Assembly (NCBI RefSeq): GCF_030818545.1
Contig: NZ_JAUTAH010000001.1
Location: 315,001-379,000, forward strand
Origin: Brevundimonas sp. SORGH_AS_0993
GTDB taxonomy: Bacteria; Pseudomonadota; Alphaproteobacteria; Caulobacterales; Caulobacteraceae
Direction of reading: 5' to 3'
DNA length: 64,000 nucleotides
The notes under the pieces are model-generated. The model had not been told where the DNA came from and made no database searches. It worked only from the letters and a program-made list of their open reading frames with translations. The position numbers were made by a program, and so were the translations under genes. Positions 28,578 through 37,058 of this stretch are shown one piece after another; within the stretch, counting starts at the first letter, position 1, and each line of letters begins with the position of its first letter.

Positions 28578-29700
28578 ATGAGACCGGATGTCGAGGCCAT
28601 GAAGGCCGACATCGAGCAGAGCGTCGCTCTGCTCAGGAGGCGTCTTTGACTGGGACGCCGCTATTCGAAAGCTCGATGAGCTGAACGCCCGGGTCGAGGA
28701 TCCGACCCTGTGGGACAGGCCCGAAGAGGCCCAGGCCGTCAGTCGCGATCGCTCGCGCCTGGAAGGCCAGATCAACACCGTCAAACAGATGGAGCGGGAC
28801 CTCGAAGACGGGGTCATGCTGGCCGACATGGCGGACGAGGAAGGCGACGAGGCCGCCCTGGAAGAGGCGCGCGAATCCCTGCGCGCCATCAAGGAACGGG
28901 CCGCCCGCGCCGAACTGGAGGCCCTGCTGTCCGGCGAGGCCGACGCCAACGACGCCTATCTGGAAGTCAACTCCGGCGCCGGGGGCACCGAGTCGAACGA
29001 CTGGGCCGGGATGCTGCTGCGGATGTACACCCGCTGGGCCAAGGCGCACGGCTATGAGGTGACGATCGAGGCCGAGGAAGAGGGCGAGCAGGCCGGGGTC
29101 AAATCCGCCACCGTCCTGATCAGCGGACCCAACGCCTATGGCTGGCTGAAATCGGAATCGGGCGTGCACCGTCTGGTCCGCATCAGCCCCTATGACGCGG
29201 CCGCCAAGCGCCACACCAGCTTCGCCTCCATCGGCGTATCGCCGGTGGTGGACGACACCATCGAGATCGACATCAACCCCTCGGACGTGCGCACCGACAC
29301 CTACCGCGCCTCGGGCGCCGGCGGTCAGCACATCAACAAGACCGACTCGGCGGTGCGCCTGACCCACATCCCCACCAATACGGTCGTGTCGTGCCAGACA
29401 GGACGGTCGCAGCACCAGAACCGCGACCAGGCCTGGAAGATGCTGCGGGCGCGCCTGTACGAACTGGAATTGCAGAAGCGGGAGGCCGCGGCCCAGGCGC
29501 TGAACGACGCCAAGACCGACATCGGCTGGGGTCATCAGATCCGGTCTTACGTCTTGCAGCCGTATCAGATGGTGAAGGACTTGCGCACCGAGGTGGAGAC
29601 CTCGGACACCCAGGGGGTGCTGGACGGGGATCTGGACCCGTTCATGGGCGCGGCCCTGGCGGCGCGGGTCGGCCAGACGCGCGGTTCGACGGTCGACTGA
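28578..29700 (+). CDS. prfB: peptide chain release factor 2 with programmed +1 frameshift
   Basis: The gene is read as 28578-28646 joined to 28648-29700, giving 373 residues. The first frame runs 23 codons from ATG to CTT and meets an in-frame TGA at 28647-28649. The slip site AGGAGG-CGT-CTT-TGA-C has the internal Shine-Dalgarno three bases before CTT, as in E. coli prfB. After the +1 shift the frame continues [16 protein letters not shown]. The downstream part carries the GGQ motif ([17 protein letters not shown]) for peptidyl-tRNA hydrolysis. RF2 reads UGA and UAA, so low RF2 raises its own synthesis. Confidence 0.96.
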
Positions 29701-29702
29701 CG

Positions 29703-29745
29703 AAAAGGAGGCGGCCCCGGCGGGACCGCCTCTTTCTTGTTTGGC
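29703..29745 (+). terminator. terminator after prfB
   Basis: GAGGCGGCCC and GGGACCGCCTC pair with one mismatch, followed by TTTCTTGTTT; an A run precedes the stem. Confidence 0.85.
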
Positions 29746-29791
29746 TATCGGCCTTCGGCCTGCTTGAGCCCGTTGTTTGGGCTTCAAGGAT

Positions 29792-30331
29792 TCAGGCCAG
29801 CGACTTGGCCGCCTCGGTCTTGTCGGCCTTTTCGGGCTTGGGGGCGGGGGCTTTCAGCATGGCGGCGGCGCCCGGCGTGTCGCGCTTGGCCTGGTTGCAG
29901 CGGCCCTGGAACCAGGCGCCCTGTTCGATGGCCAACTGCTCCTGGGTGATGTCGCCCTCGACGCGGGCGGTGGCGTAGAGCTTGACCTGTTTGGCGACGA
30001 TAGCGCCGGTGACGCGACCCTGCACCTCCAGCACGTCGGCATGGATCGTGCCTTCGACCGCTCCGCCTTCGCCGATGACGACGCGCGCGACGCGGACGTC
30101 CCCCTTCAGCGAGCCGTCGATCTGAAGCTCGCCTGCGCCCGAGATATTGCCCTCGTACTTCACCCCGGCGGCCAGGGTGGACAGGTTGCTGGACCTGACG
30201 GCCGGGCGCGTCTGTTCGATCGATCGCGCCGCATCCGTCGGCGACGAGCCGGGCGCCGGTGTCGGATCGGGCGCCGGCGGGATGCCCAGCCCCTGGGAGC
30301 CGGTGTCGTGGGATCTGCTCTTGGTGAACAT
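29792..30331 (-). CDS. bacA: bactofilin
   Basis: 179 residues. A proline-rich, disordered N-terminus (residues 1-45) is followed by the bactofilin beta-helix: STLAAGVKYEGNISGAGELQIDGSLKGDVRVARVVIGEGGAVEGTIHADVLEVQGRVTG, and a charged, Lys/Ala/Pro-rich tail. Bactofilins polymerise without nucleotide and scaffold envelope synthesis; in Caulobacter they localise to the stalked pole. No adjacent M23 peptidase gene, often paired with bactofilins, is present here. Confidence 0.94.
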   Translation of the reverse strand: MFTKSRSHDTGSQGLGIPPAPDPTPAPGSSPTDAARSIEQTRPAVRSSNLSTLAAGVKYEGNISGAGELQIDGSLKGDVRVARVVIGEGGAVEGTIHADVLEVQGRVTGAIVAKQVKLYATARVEGDITQEQLAIEQGAWFQGRCNQAKRDTPGAAAMLKAPAPKPEKADKTEAAKSLA

Positions 30332-30443
30332 GGCGCGCTCCGCATCCGCCAGCCAAGGCCGGCCAAACTCTATTTGCCCGGAACGACACTAGGCTCGGGC
30401 TGGAGGCGCAGGTCAAGCACGGCTTGCGAACCGCGCTCGATGA

Positions 30444-30908
30444 TCACAGAATCTTCACGGCTTCCAGCACGGCGGCGGCGTGGTCGGCGACCTTCACGTT
30501 GCGCCAGACGCGAGCCACGCGACCTTCCGCGTCGATCAGAAAGGTGGCGCGTTCGATCCCCATGTATTTGCGGCCATACAGGGTCTTCTCCACCCAGACG
30601 CCCCAGGCCTCGCAGGCGGCGCCGTCCTCGTCCGAGGCCAGGGTGACGGCTAGGTCGTACTTGGCTTTGAACCTGTCGTGTTTCTTCACCGTGTCCCTGG
30701 ACACGCCGACGACCGTGGCGCCCAGGGCGACGAAGTCGGCCGCCAGGGCCGTGAAGTCCTGGGCCTCGCGCGTGCAGCCGGTCGTGTCGTCCTTCGGATA
30801 AAAATAGACGACGACAGGCTGGCCCCTCAGGGCGGCCAGGGAGACGTGGCCGCCGCTGTCGGTCGGCAACTCCAGGGCGGGGGCGGTGCGGCCTTCGGCA
30901 GCGGGCAT
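30444..30908 (-). CDS. bcp: thioredoxin-dependent thiol peroxidase Bcp
   Basis: 154 residues from the ATG at 30908 (MPAAEGRTAP), the family length; the longer upstream frame is not supported. The peroxidatic cysteine is in YPKDDTTGCTREAQDFTAL. The resolving cysteine found five residues later in many Bcp proteins is replaced by glutamine, so this copy would act as a 1-Cys enzyme or use the other cysteine (GAACEAWG). It reduces hydroperoxides in the cytoplasm. Confidence 0.93.
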   Translation of the reverse strand: MPAAEGRTAPALELPTDSGGHVSLAALRGQPVVVYFYPKDDTTGCTREAQDFTALAADFVALGATVVGVSRDTVKKHDRFKAKYDLAVTLASDEDGAACEAWGVWVEKTLYGRKYMGIERATFLIDAEGRVARVWRNVKVADHAAAVLEAVKIL

Positions 30909-31036
30909 GGGTGCTATTCCTATCGTCGTCCTCGGGCGCGACCCGAAGATTTGAGGATGGTCAGATTTTGCGTCGCCTGTCCGCATGAGCGGCGGAAAGC
31001 CCGGCTCGGATCAAGTCCGAGGGTGATGGAGCGGGG

Positions 31037-32290
31037 TTAGGCGGGGCGAACCAGTACGATCTTCTTCTTGCCCGCCGCCAGTTTGATCAAGCCGTCCTTC
31101 AGATCGGCCTCGGTCAGCAACTGGGCGCCGTCGGATATGGCGACGTCGTTCAGGCGCAGGCCCCCGCCCTGGGCCAGACGACGGGCCTCCCCGTTGGAAG
31201 CGGTCAGGCCGGCCTTGGTCACGACGGCGGCGATCATGGCGCCGTAAACCTCGGTCGCGGGTAGTTCGACGGTGGGGAGGTCGGCCGAGACCTGACCCTT
31301 TTCGAAGGCGGTTTCGGCGGCGGCGCGCGCCTTGGCGGCTTCTTCGGGGCCGTGCAGCAGGGCGGTCGCCGCGTCGGCCAGAGCCTTCTTGGCGTCGTTG
31401 ATGGCGGCGCCATCCAGGGCCTCGTATTCGGCGATCTGTTCCAGCGGCAGATCGGTGAACAGGCGCATGAAGCGGCCGACGTCCGCGTCCTCGGCGTTGC
31501 GCCAGAACTGCCAGTAGTCATAGGGCGACAACTGTTCGGCGTTCAGCCAGACGGCGCCCTGGGCGGTCTTGCCCATCTTGCCGCCCGAAGCCGTGGTCAG
31601 CAGCGGGGTGGTCAGGCCGAAGGCGGCCTTTTGATCCACCCGGCGCACCAGATCGACGCCCGAGGTGATGTTGCCCCACTGGTCCGATCCGCCCATCTGA
31701 AGCGTCACGCCCTGGCTGCGGTTCAGCTCCAGGAAGTCCACCGACTGCATCAGCATGTAGTTGAATTCGAGGAAGGTCATCGGCTGCTCCCGCTCCAGAC
31801 GCAGCTTGACCGAGTCGAAGCTCAGCATCCGGTTCACGGTGAAATGGGTGCCGAAGTCACGCAGGAACTGGATGTAGCCATAGCCTGACAGCCAGTCGTC
31901 GTTATTGACCATCACCGCATCGGTCGGCCCATCGCCGAAGGTCAGGAATTTGGCGAAGACCGTCTGGATCGAGTCGATGTTGGCCTGGATCGTGTCCTGC
32001 GTCAGTTGGGGGCGAGAGGCGTCTTTGCCGGTCGGGTCGCCGACCTTGGTGGTGCCGCCGCCCATCAGGACGATGGGCTTGCCGCCCGCCTGCTGAAGGC
32101 GGCGCAGCATCATGATCTGGATCAGGCTGCCGACGTGCAGCGAGGGCGCCGTGGCGTCGAACCCGATATAGGCCGCAACCACGCCCGACGCCGCCGCCTC
32201 GTCCAGTTCGACGGGATGGGTGATCTGATGGATATAGCCGCGCGCCTGCAGGGTGCGGAGGAAATCGGATTTGAAGGCGTGTTCGGTCAT
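31037..32290 (-). CDS. tyrS: tyrosyl-tRNA synthetase
   Basis: 417 residues. Class I signature in [13 protein letters not shown] (HIGH-like), tyrosine-binding region [32 protein letters not shown]-like [13 protein letters not shown], and a C-terminal S4 RNA-binding domain ([16 protein letters not shown]). Its 5' untranslated region carries a hairpin immediately before the ribosome-binding site (listed separately). Confidence 0.97.
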   Translation of the reverse strand: MTEHAFKSDFLRTLQARGYIHQITHPVELDEAAASGVVAAYIGFDATAPSLHVGSLIQIMMLRRLQQAGGKPIVLMGGGTTKVGDPTGKDASRPQLTQDTIQANIDSIQTVFAKFLTFGDGPTDAVMVNNDDWLSGYGYIQFLRDFGTHFTVNRMLSFDSVKLRLEREQPMTFLEFNYMLMQSVDFLELNRSQGVTLQMGGSDQWGNITSGVDLVRRVDQKAAFGLTTPLLTTASGGKMGKTAQGAVWLNAEQLSPYDYWQFWRNAEDADVGRFMRLFTDLPLEQIAEYEALDGAAINDAKKALADAATALLHGPEEAAKARAAAETAFEKGQVSADLPTVELPATEVYGAMIAAVVTKAGLTASNGEARRLAQGGGLRLNDVAISDGAQLLTEADLKDGLIKLAAGKKKIVLVRPA

Positions 32291-32304
32291 GGCGAAGCTC
32301 CGTT

Positions 32305-32337
32305 AGCAAAGATGCCGACGGGCGTCTTCCCTTTGCT
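32305..32337 (-). promoter_or_regulatory. hairpin just before the tyrS ribosome-binding site
   Basis: On the tyrS message, AGCAAA pairs with TTTGCT (32332-32337 with 32305-32310) and GACGCC pairs with GGCATC (32321-32326 with 32311-32316) around a CGTC loop, with a 5-base bulge. The stem ends a few bases before GGAG of tyrS. It could influence translation; regulation is inference only. Confidence 0.4.
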
Positions 32338-32419
32338 GGTCCGAGGTGGGGCGGGGGGTTCAGACGGTCGGGCGAAACACCGTCTAATGTCTAATTCGTC
32401 TCAAAGTCGGTCACGGCGA

Positions 32420-32467
32420 AATTGCACTGCACCGCGAAAACGGGTGCAAGTGCAAGACAGTGCAATT
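32420..32467. repeat. 10-base inverted repeat with TGCA-rich centre
   Basis: AATTGCACTG (32420-32429) and CAGTGCAATT (32458-32467) are perfect inverted arms; GTGCAAGTGCAA lies between, giving four spaced TGCA cores. The layout suggests a protein-binding site upstream of tyrS and close to the LytTR gene end. Confidence 0.5.
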
Positions 32468-32602
32468 GGGTGGCGGTCCGTTCGAGCATGGCGACGACCA
32501 TTATAGGGCCGTTCGGATGGGCGGTAGGCTAGGCGCCGCTGCCTCGCCTCAATGCCTTGTTTCGCCGGGATATGTCGCACGGAAATACGATGGCCGGGGC
32601 GG

Positions 32603-33379
32603 TTAGGACCAGCCGGCTTCGCGCAGAACCGCCGCATAGGTTCGGCTGACGGGCGCCTTCACGTCGCCGAGCAGGTGCAATTCGCCCACGCCGCGCCGCC
32701 AGCGCACGCTCTGAACCGCATCGGCCGCCACCCACCATGAGCGATGGACGCGCCAGCCGTGGGCCTGCGCCAGTTCGGCCAGGGCGTCGGCGAAGCGCAG
32801 GGTGATCAGTTCGGCGCCGGCGTCGGTGTGGACCTTCAGATAATGGTCGTGCGCCTCGACCGCGATCAGACGTGCGCCGCGTCGTTTGGCCGATAAACGA
32901 CGCCGAAAGGCGGCCTCGGCCTGGGGCAGGGGAGCGGCGATGACGGTGCGGGTCTCGATTCGTGTGTGGGGGCGCCGCCAGACCAGGGCGCGGACCCACA
33001 TGACGGCCAGCAGGATGGGAAAGACCTGCCAGGAAAGACGCAGATAGGCTGGCCATCCGGAGGTGCTGCTGAACATCCAACGCTCGGTCCAGAAGACGTG
33101 CAGGGTCACGAGCGGGGTCATCAGCACCGAGACGACCAACGTCCGTATCCACGGGGTCGGGATGCGGCGGCTGAGGCCCTCGTCGGCCGCGATGCCGATC
33201 AGGCCGCCGCCGACCATGCAGATCATCCAGTAGATGTAGCGACACACGATGGGCACGTGCTCGGACGAGAACGGTCCGAGGAACCCCATCAGCAGGCCGA
33301 TGGCGACCAGGATCACGATGTCGGTCGCCCAGCGGCGGGCGGTCGTCGTTTCCAGCAGCGCGGTGGCCTTGCCGTCCAT
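32603..33379 (-). CDS. membrane LytTR-domain transcription regulator
   Basis: 258 residues from the ATG at 33379; the longer frame upstream lacks homology. Four membrane helices fill roughly residues 18-155 (IVILVAIGLLMGFLG, YIYWMICMVGGGLIGIA, TLVVSVLMTPLVTLHVFW, LRLSWQVFPILLAVMWV). The C-terminal LytTR DNA-binding domain has LIAVEAHDHYLKVHTDAGAELITLRFADAL and WRVHRSWWVAADAV. There is no receiver domain, so it is not a two-component response regulator. Divergent from a DUF2306 membrane protein gene, a pairing repeated at 60305-61815. Confidence 0.88.
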   Translation of the reverse strand: MDGKATALLETTTARRWATDIVILVAIGLLMGFLGPFSSEHVPIVCRYIYWMICMVGGGLIGIAADEGLSRRIPTPWIRTLVVSVLMTPLVTLHVFWTERWMFSSTSGWPAYLRLSWQVFPILLAVMWVRALVWRRPHTRIETRTVIAAPLPQAEAAFRRRLSAKRRGARLIAVEAHDHYLKVHTDAGAELITLRFADALAELAQAHGWRVHRSWWVAADAVQSVRWRRGVGELHLLGDVKAPVSRTYAAVLREAGWS

Positions 33380-33482
33380 GTCGTCCCGTTCACGCAGCCC
33401 TGGCGCCGTTCGCGAAGCAGGGCCTAGCGAGCCGTGTTTGCCGAGGCAATGGCGTTCGGCGAAACAGCCGACGAGAACCTTC

Positions 33483-34145
33483 ATGTCCCTGTCCAACGCA
33501 ACGCCGCCCGGTCGCCGGATCGCATGGCCCGCCCGTGTCAGCTGGCTGTTGCTGACCCTGCTTTGTTTGGGCGTCGCCGCCTATTCCGCCCGCTATCTCG
33601 TAAGCCCGCCGAAGACGCCGGCCCAGGCGTTGGGCAATCCGATGGGGGTTCCGTGGCTGGTCGTTCATATCGCCGGAGCGGTGACGGCGCTGGTCGTCGG
33701 GTCGCTGCAGTTCCTGCCCGCCCTGCGTCGCGGCGCCGGGCCGCCGCATCGGTGGATCGGACGGGTCTATGTGGCGGGCTGTCTGGTGGGCGGGACCGGC
33801 GGTCTGGTTCTGACGCCGGGGTCGTTTGCGGGACCGATCGCCTCCGTCGGATTCGGCGGGTTGGCGATCCTCTGGATCGTGACGACAGGCTTGGGCTGGC
33901 GCGCCGCGGTGCAGGGACGGTTCGTCGACCATAGGCGTTGGATGATCCGGTCGTGGGCCCTGACCCTGGCCGCCCTCACCCTGAGGCTCTATCTGCCGCT
34001 GGTCATGGTGTTCGGGCTGCCGTTCCTGCCCTGGTATCGCGCCATCGCGTTCCTGTGCTGGGTTCCCAACCTGATCGCGGCGGAGATATGGCTGAGACGC
34101 CGCAAGGCTGCAGGAACGCCCTCGGTGCTCGACCGCCAGCGTTGA
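33483..34145 (+). CDS. DUF2306-type membrane protein
   Basis: 220 residues from the ATG at 33483. Six or so membrane helices; conserved histidines in VVHIAGAVTALVVGSLQFLP, PPHRWIGRVYVAGC, and FVDHRRWMIRSWALTLAALTLRLYLP are typical of the DUF2306/cytochrome-b561-like fold and could bind haem or metal. No function is established. Divergent from the LytTR gene across 103 bases. Confidence 0.85.
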   Translation: MSLSNATPPGRRIAWPARVSWLLLTLLCLGVAAYSARYLVSPPKTPAQALGNPMGVPWLVVHIAGAVTALVVGSLQFLPALRRGAGPPHRWIGRVYVAGCLVGGTGGLVLTPGSFAGPIASVGFGGLAILWIVTTGLGWRAAVQGRFVDHRRWMIRSWALTLAALTLRLYLPLVMVFGLPFLPWYRAIAFLCWVPNLIAAEIWLRRRKAAGTPSVLDRQR

Positions 34146-34175
34146 CGCGCCCCTGGGGTGCGATACGAAGGCGGG

Positions 34176-34682
34176 ATGCGTTTGCCCCTGATCCCGCACC
34201 CGACGTCGCTGCCTGGCGGACTGACGCTGGAGGTCGAGGCGCGGCGGGCGGGGGGCGTGCTGAGCCTGGAATATGTGCTGGCCGGGCCGGTCGAGCGGGT
34301 GATGCAACCCCCGCCGGCGCAGCGGGTGCGGACAGACGGCCTGTGGCAGGCGACCTGTTTCGAGGTGTTCGTGCGGACGGCGGGCGGCTATGTCGAATAC
34401 AATCTGTCGCCGTCGGGGGCGTGGGCGGCCTATCGGTTCGACGGCTATCGCGAGGGGATGCGGGCGCTGGAGATGCCGGCGCCCTTCATCGTGACGCGGA
34501 TGGCCGCCGGTCGGTTCGTGCTGACGGCGGACGTGATCTTGCCGGAGGATGCGGGCGCGGCCACGGGGCTGGCGGCGGTGATCCAGGGTGTGGACGGGGC
34601 GATCGCCTATTGGGCGCTGGCGCATCCTTCGGATAAGCCGGACTTTCATCATCCCGACTCCTTCGCGCTGGAACTGCCATGA
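34176..34682 (+). CDS. DOMON-like domain protein
   Basis: 168 residues from the ATG at 34176 after AGGCGGG. Segments RTDGLWQATCFEVFVRTAGGYVEYNLSPSGAWAAYRFDGYREGM and PDFHHPDSFALELP are those of the small DOMON-like family found in alpha- and betaproteobacteria. The fold is a carbohydrate- or haem-binding beta sandwich in other families; the role here is unknown. It overlaps the DUF1343 gene by ATGA, so the two are coupled. Confidence 0.85.
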   Translation: MRLPLIPHPTSLPGGLTLEVEARRAGGVLSLEYVLAGPVERVMQPPPAQRVRTDGLWQATCFEVFVRTAGGYVEYNLSPSGAWAAYRFDGYREGMRALEMPAPFIVTRMAAGRFVLTADVILPEDAGAATGLAAVIQGVDGAIAYWALAHPSDKPDFHHPDSFALELP

Positions 34683-35881
34683 ACTTCGGTCTCGACCGCC
34701 TGCTGTCCGATGGTGCGCTTAGGGCGCCGTTGAAGGGGCGGCGTGTGGCCTTGCTGGCGCATCCGGCCTCGGTGACGAAGGATCTGAGCCATGCGGTGGA
34801 TGCGCTGGCCGCCTGTCCCGAGATCGCGTTGAGCGCCGCCTTTGGGCCGCAGCACGGGATGAAGGGCGATCTGCAGGACAATATGATGGAGAGCCCGGAC
34901 TATCGCGATCCGGTGCATGGCATCCCGGTCTTCAGCCTGTACGGCGAGGTGCGGCGGCCCCGGGACGAATGGATGGAGACGTTCGACGTCGTCCTGATCG
35001 ACCTGCAGGACCTGGGGTGTCGCATCTACACCTATGTCACGACCCTGCTCTATGTGCTGGAGGCGGCGGCGAAACACGGCAAGACGGTGTGGGTGCTGGA
35101 CCGGCCCAATCCGGCGGGACGGCCGGTCGAGGGGCTGACGCTGCGGCCCGGATACGAGAGCTTCGTCGGGGCCGGGCCGATGCCGATGCGGCACGGGATG
35201 ACGATGGGCGAACTGGGTCTGTGGTTCATCGATCAGTTCAAGCTGGACGTCGAATACAGGGTGATCGAGATGCAGGGCTGGGCGCCGGAACAGGGGCCGG
35301 GCTTCGGCTGGCCGCTGGGCGAACGGTCATGGGTCAATCCCAGCCCGAATGCGCCGAACCTGTCGATGGCGCGGGCCTATGCCGGGACGGTGATGCTGGA
35401 GGGGGCGACCCTGTCGGAAGGGCGGGGCACGACGCGGCCGCTGGAGTTGTTCGGGGCGCCGGACATCGACGCCCGGGGGGTGATCGCCGAGATGCGCGCC
35501 TTGGCGCCGGATTGGCTGACAGGCTGCATCCTGCGGGACATGTGGTTCGAGCCGACCTTCCATAAGCACGTCGGCAAGCTGTGCCACGGCGTGCAGATCC
35601 ATGTGGACCTGCCGGCCTACGATCACGCGGCGTTCAGGCCGTGGCGGGTGCAGGCCCTGGGGTTCAAGGCGATCCGCCGACTGTACCCCGATTACGATCT
35701 GTGGCGGGATTTTCCGTATGAGTATGCGTTCGGCAAGCTGCCCATCGACGTGATCAACGGGGGGCCGGGCTTGCGCGAATGGGTGGACGATCCCGCCGCT
35801 AAGCCCGCCGACCTGGATGCGACGACCAAGCCGGACGAAGCGGCGTGGGAGGAGACGCGGCGGCCGTTCCTGCTGTATTGA
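34679..35881 (+). CDS. DUF1343 protein (NamZ-like exo-beta-N-acetylmuramidase family)
   Basis: 400 residues. Conserved blocks: RRVALLAHPASVT, FGPQHGMKGDLQDNM, PVFSLYGEVRRP, VVLIDLQDLGCRIYTYVTTLLYVLEAA, WVLDRPNPAGRP, VLEGATLSEGRGTTRPLELFGAP, and a C-terminal FPYEYAFGKLPIDVINGG. NamZ of Bacillus and relatives releases terminal N-acetylmuramic acid from peptidoglycan fragments. There is no signal peptide here, so a cytoplasmic role in cell-wall recycling is likely. Coupled to the DOMON-like gene. Confidence 0.92.
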   Translation: MNFGLDRLLSDGALRAPLKGRRVALLAHPASVTKDLSHAVDALAACPEIALSAAFGPQHGMKGDLQDNMMESPDYRDPVHGIPVFSLYGEVRRPRDEWMETFDVVLIDLQDLGCRIYTYVTTLLYVLEAAAKHGKTVWVLDRPNPAGRPVEGLTLRPGYESFVGAGPMPMRHGMTMGELGLWFIDQFKLDVEYRVIEMQGWAPEQGPGFGWPLGERSWVNPSPNAPNLSMARAYAGTVMLEGATLSEGRGTTRPLELFGAPDIDARGVIAEMRALAPDWLTGCILRDMWFEPTFHKHVGKLCHGVQIHVDLPAYDHAAFRPWRVQALGFKAIRRLYPDYDLWRDFPYEYAFGKLPIDVINGGPGLREWVDDPAAKPADLDATTKPDEAAWEETRRPFLLY

Positions 35882-35909
35882 GGATGCGTTCCGCGAAGGA
35901 GTGACGCCG

Positions 35910-36251
35910 ATGCTTTCGCTGCTGCTGGCCCCGCTTGTGGCCTTGTCTGGACTTCCGGTCACGCCGTACCCGTCCGATATGCAGAAGGCCGAGCTGTGCC
36001 GCGCCCACGTCATGCTGCTGATCGCGGACGCCTACAAGGAGGCGGGACGGGTCGCTGGGCCAAGCTGGTTCATCCGTGACTGGTGGAGCGACAGGCTGAC
36101 GGACGAGCAGTTGAAGACGGAACGCACCCAAGCGGTCGAGGCCGCCGTCTCTCGCCGCCGGACAGAGGCGCCGGCCCGTTTCGACGAAGAGCGGACCGCC
36201 TGCATCCAGGAAGCGATCCAGGCCGGCGCCGTGCCGGGGATGACGCCGTGA
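35910..36251 (+). CDS. hypothetical secreted protein
   Basis: 113 residues starting at the ATG after AAGGAG (35896-35901). A short signal peptide (MLSLLLAPLVALSGLPVTP) precedes an amphipathic, charged mature part with two cysteines (AELCRAHVM and RTACIQEAI) and a Trp-rich centre (SWFIRDWWSDRLT). No family recognised. Confidence 0.7.
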   Translation: MLSLLLAPLVALSGLPVTPYPSDMQKAELCRAHVMLLIADAYKEAGRVAGPSWFIRDWWSDRLTDEQLKTERTQAVEAAVSRRRTEAPARFDEERTACIQEAIQAGAVPGMTP

Positions 36252-36275
36252 CACCGCTCTGCACATAAACAAAAT

Positions 36276-36304
36276 CTATCACGCATCTGCAAATAAGTGA
36301 TTAG
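36276..36304 (+). promoter_or_regulatory. inverted repeat in the AT-rich ahpC promoter region
   Basis: CTATCAC (36276-36282) and GTGATTAG (36297-36304) form near-symmetric arms within the only AT-rich stretch of this neighbourhood, about 63 bases before ahpC. Spacing and ATAG/CTAT-like half-sites would suit a LysR-type peroxide regulator such as OxyR. Assignment is inference. Confidence 0.35.
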
Positions 36305-36366
36305 TCTTATTTTGCGCAATGCGGTAGGGAAGGGGCCTCCCACCCACCCAGCGAATGGATTTGCGC

Positions 36367-36930
36367 ATGGCCCTCATCAACACGACCATCAAGCCCTTCA
36401 CGGCCACGGCCTACAAGGAAGGCAAGTTCGTCGACATTTCCGACGCCGACGTTAAGGGCAAGTGGGCGATCTTCTTCTTCTATCCGGCCGACTTCACCTT
36501 CGTGTGCCCGACCGAGCTGGAAGACCTGGCCGGCATCTATCCCACGCTGAAGGACCTGAACGTCGAGGTCTATTCGGTGTCCACCGATACTCACTTCAGC
36601 CACAAGGCTTGGCATGATTCCTCGCCCGCCATCGGCAAGATCAACTACTATATGGTCGGCGATCAGTCGGGCTTGATCACCAACAACTTCGACGTCATGC
36701 GTCCGGGCGTCGGCCTGGCCGACCGTGCGACCTTCCTGGTCGATCCGGAAGGCGTGATCCAGTTCATGGAGATCACTTCGGAAGGCGTCGGCCGCAACGC
36801 GACCGAACTGCTGCGCAAGGTCAAGGCCGCCCAGTATGTCGCCGCCCACCCTGGCGAAGTCTGCCCGGCCAAGTGGGAAGAGGGCGAAGCCACCCTGGCC
36901 CCGTCGCTCGACCTCGTCGGCAAGATCTAA
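36367..36930 (+). CDS. ahpC: peroxiredoxin AhpC
   Basis: 187 residues from the ATG at 36367. Peroxidatic cysteine in [17 protein letters not shown], resolving cysteine in [15 protein letters not shown], so a typical 2-Cys peroxiredoxin. It detoxifies H2O2 and alkyl hydroperoxides using AhpF, encoded 128 bases downstream. Confidence 0.97.
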   Translation: MALINTTIKPFTATAYKEGKFVDISDADVKGKWAIFFFYPADFTFVCPTELEDLAGIYPTLKDLNVEVYSVSTDTHFSHKAWHDSSPAIGKINYYMVGDQSGLITNNFDVMRPGVGLADRATFLVDPEGVIQFMEITSEGVGRNATELLRKVKAAQYVAAHPGEVCPAKWEEGEATLAPSLDLVGKI

Positions 36931-37058
36931 GACCGAAGCCTATCGGGTCCGGCCTTCGGGTCGGACCCGCCCCGGCCGCAAGGCCGGACGCCATCGCGCA
37001 AGCCTCGCCTGGATCGGCTGGAAGGCGGCGCGCCACCCTGAAATTCGAGGACTGCCCC

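Larger units (their letters stand above)
32291..32602. other. 312-base intergenic region upstream of tyrS
   Basis: No gene is supported. It lies between the tyrS start and the stop of the LytTR gene, both on the minus strand, so it holds the tyrS promoter and leader. On the minus strand a TATAAT box reads at 32499-32504, without a good -35 partner. Two inverted repeats are listed separately. Confidence 0.6.
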
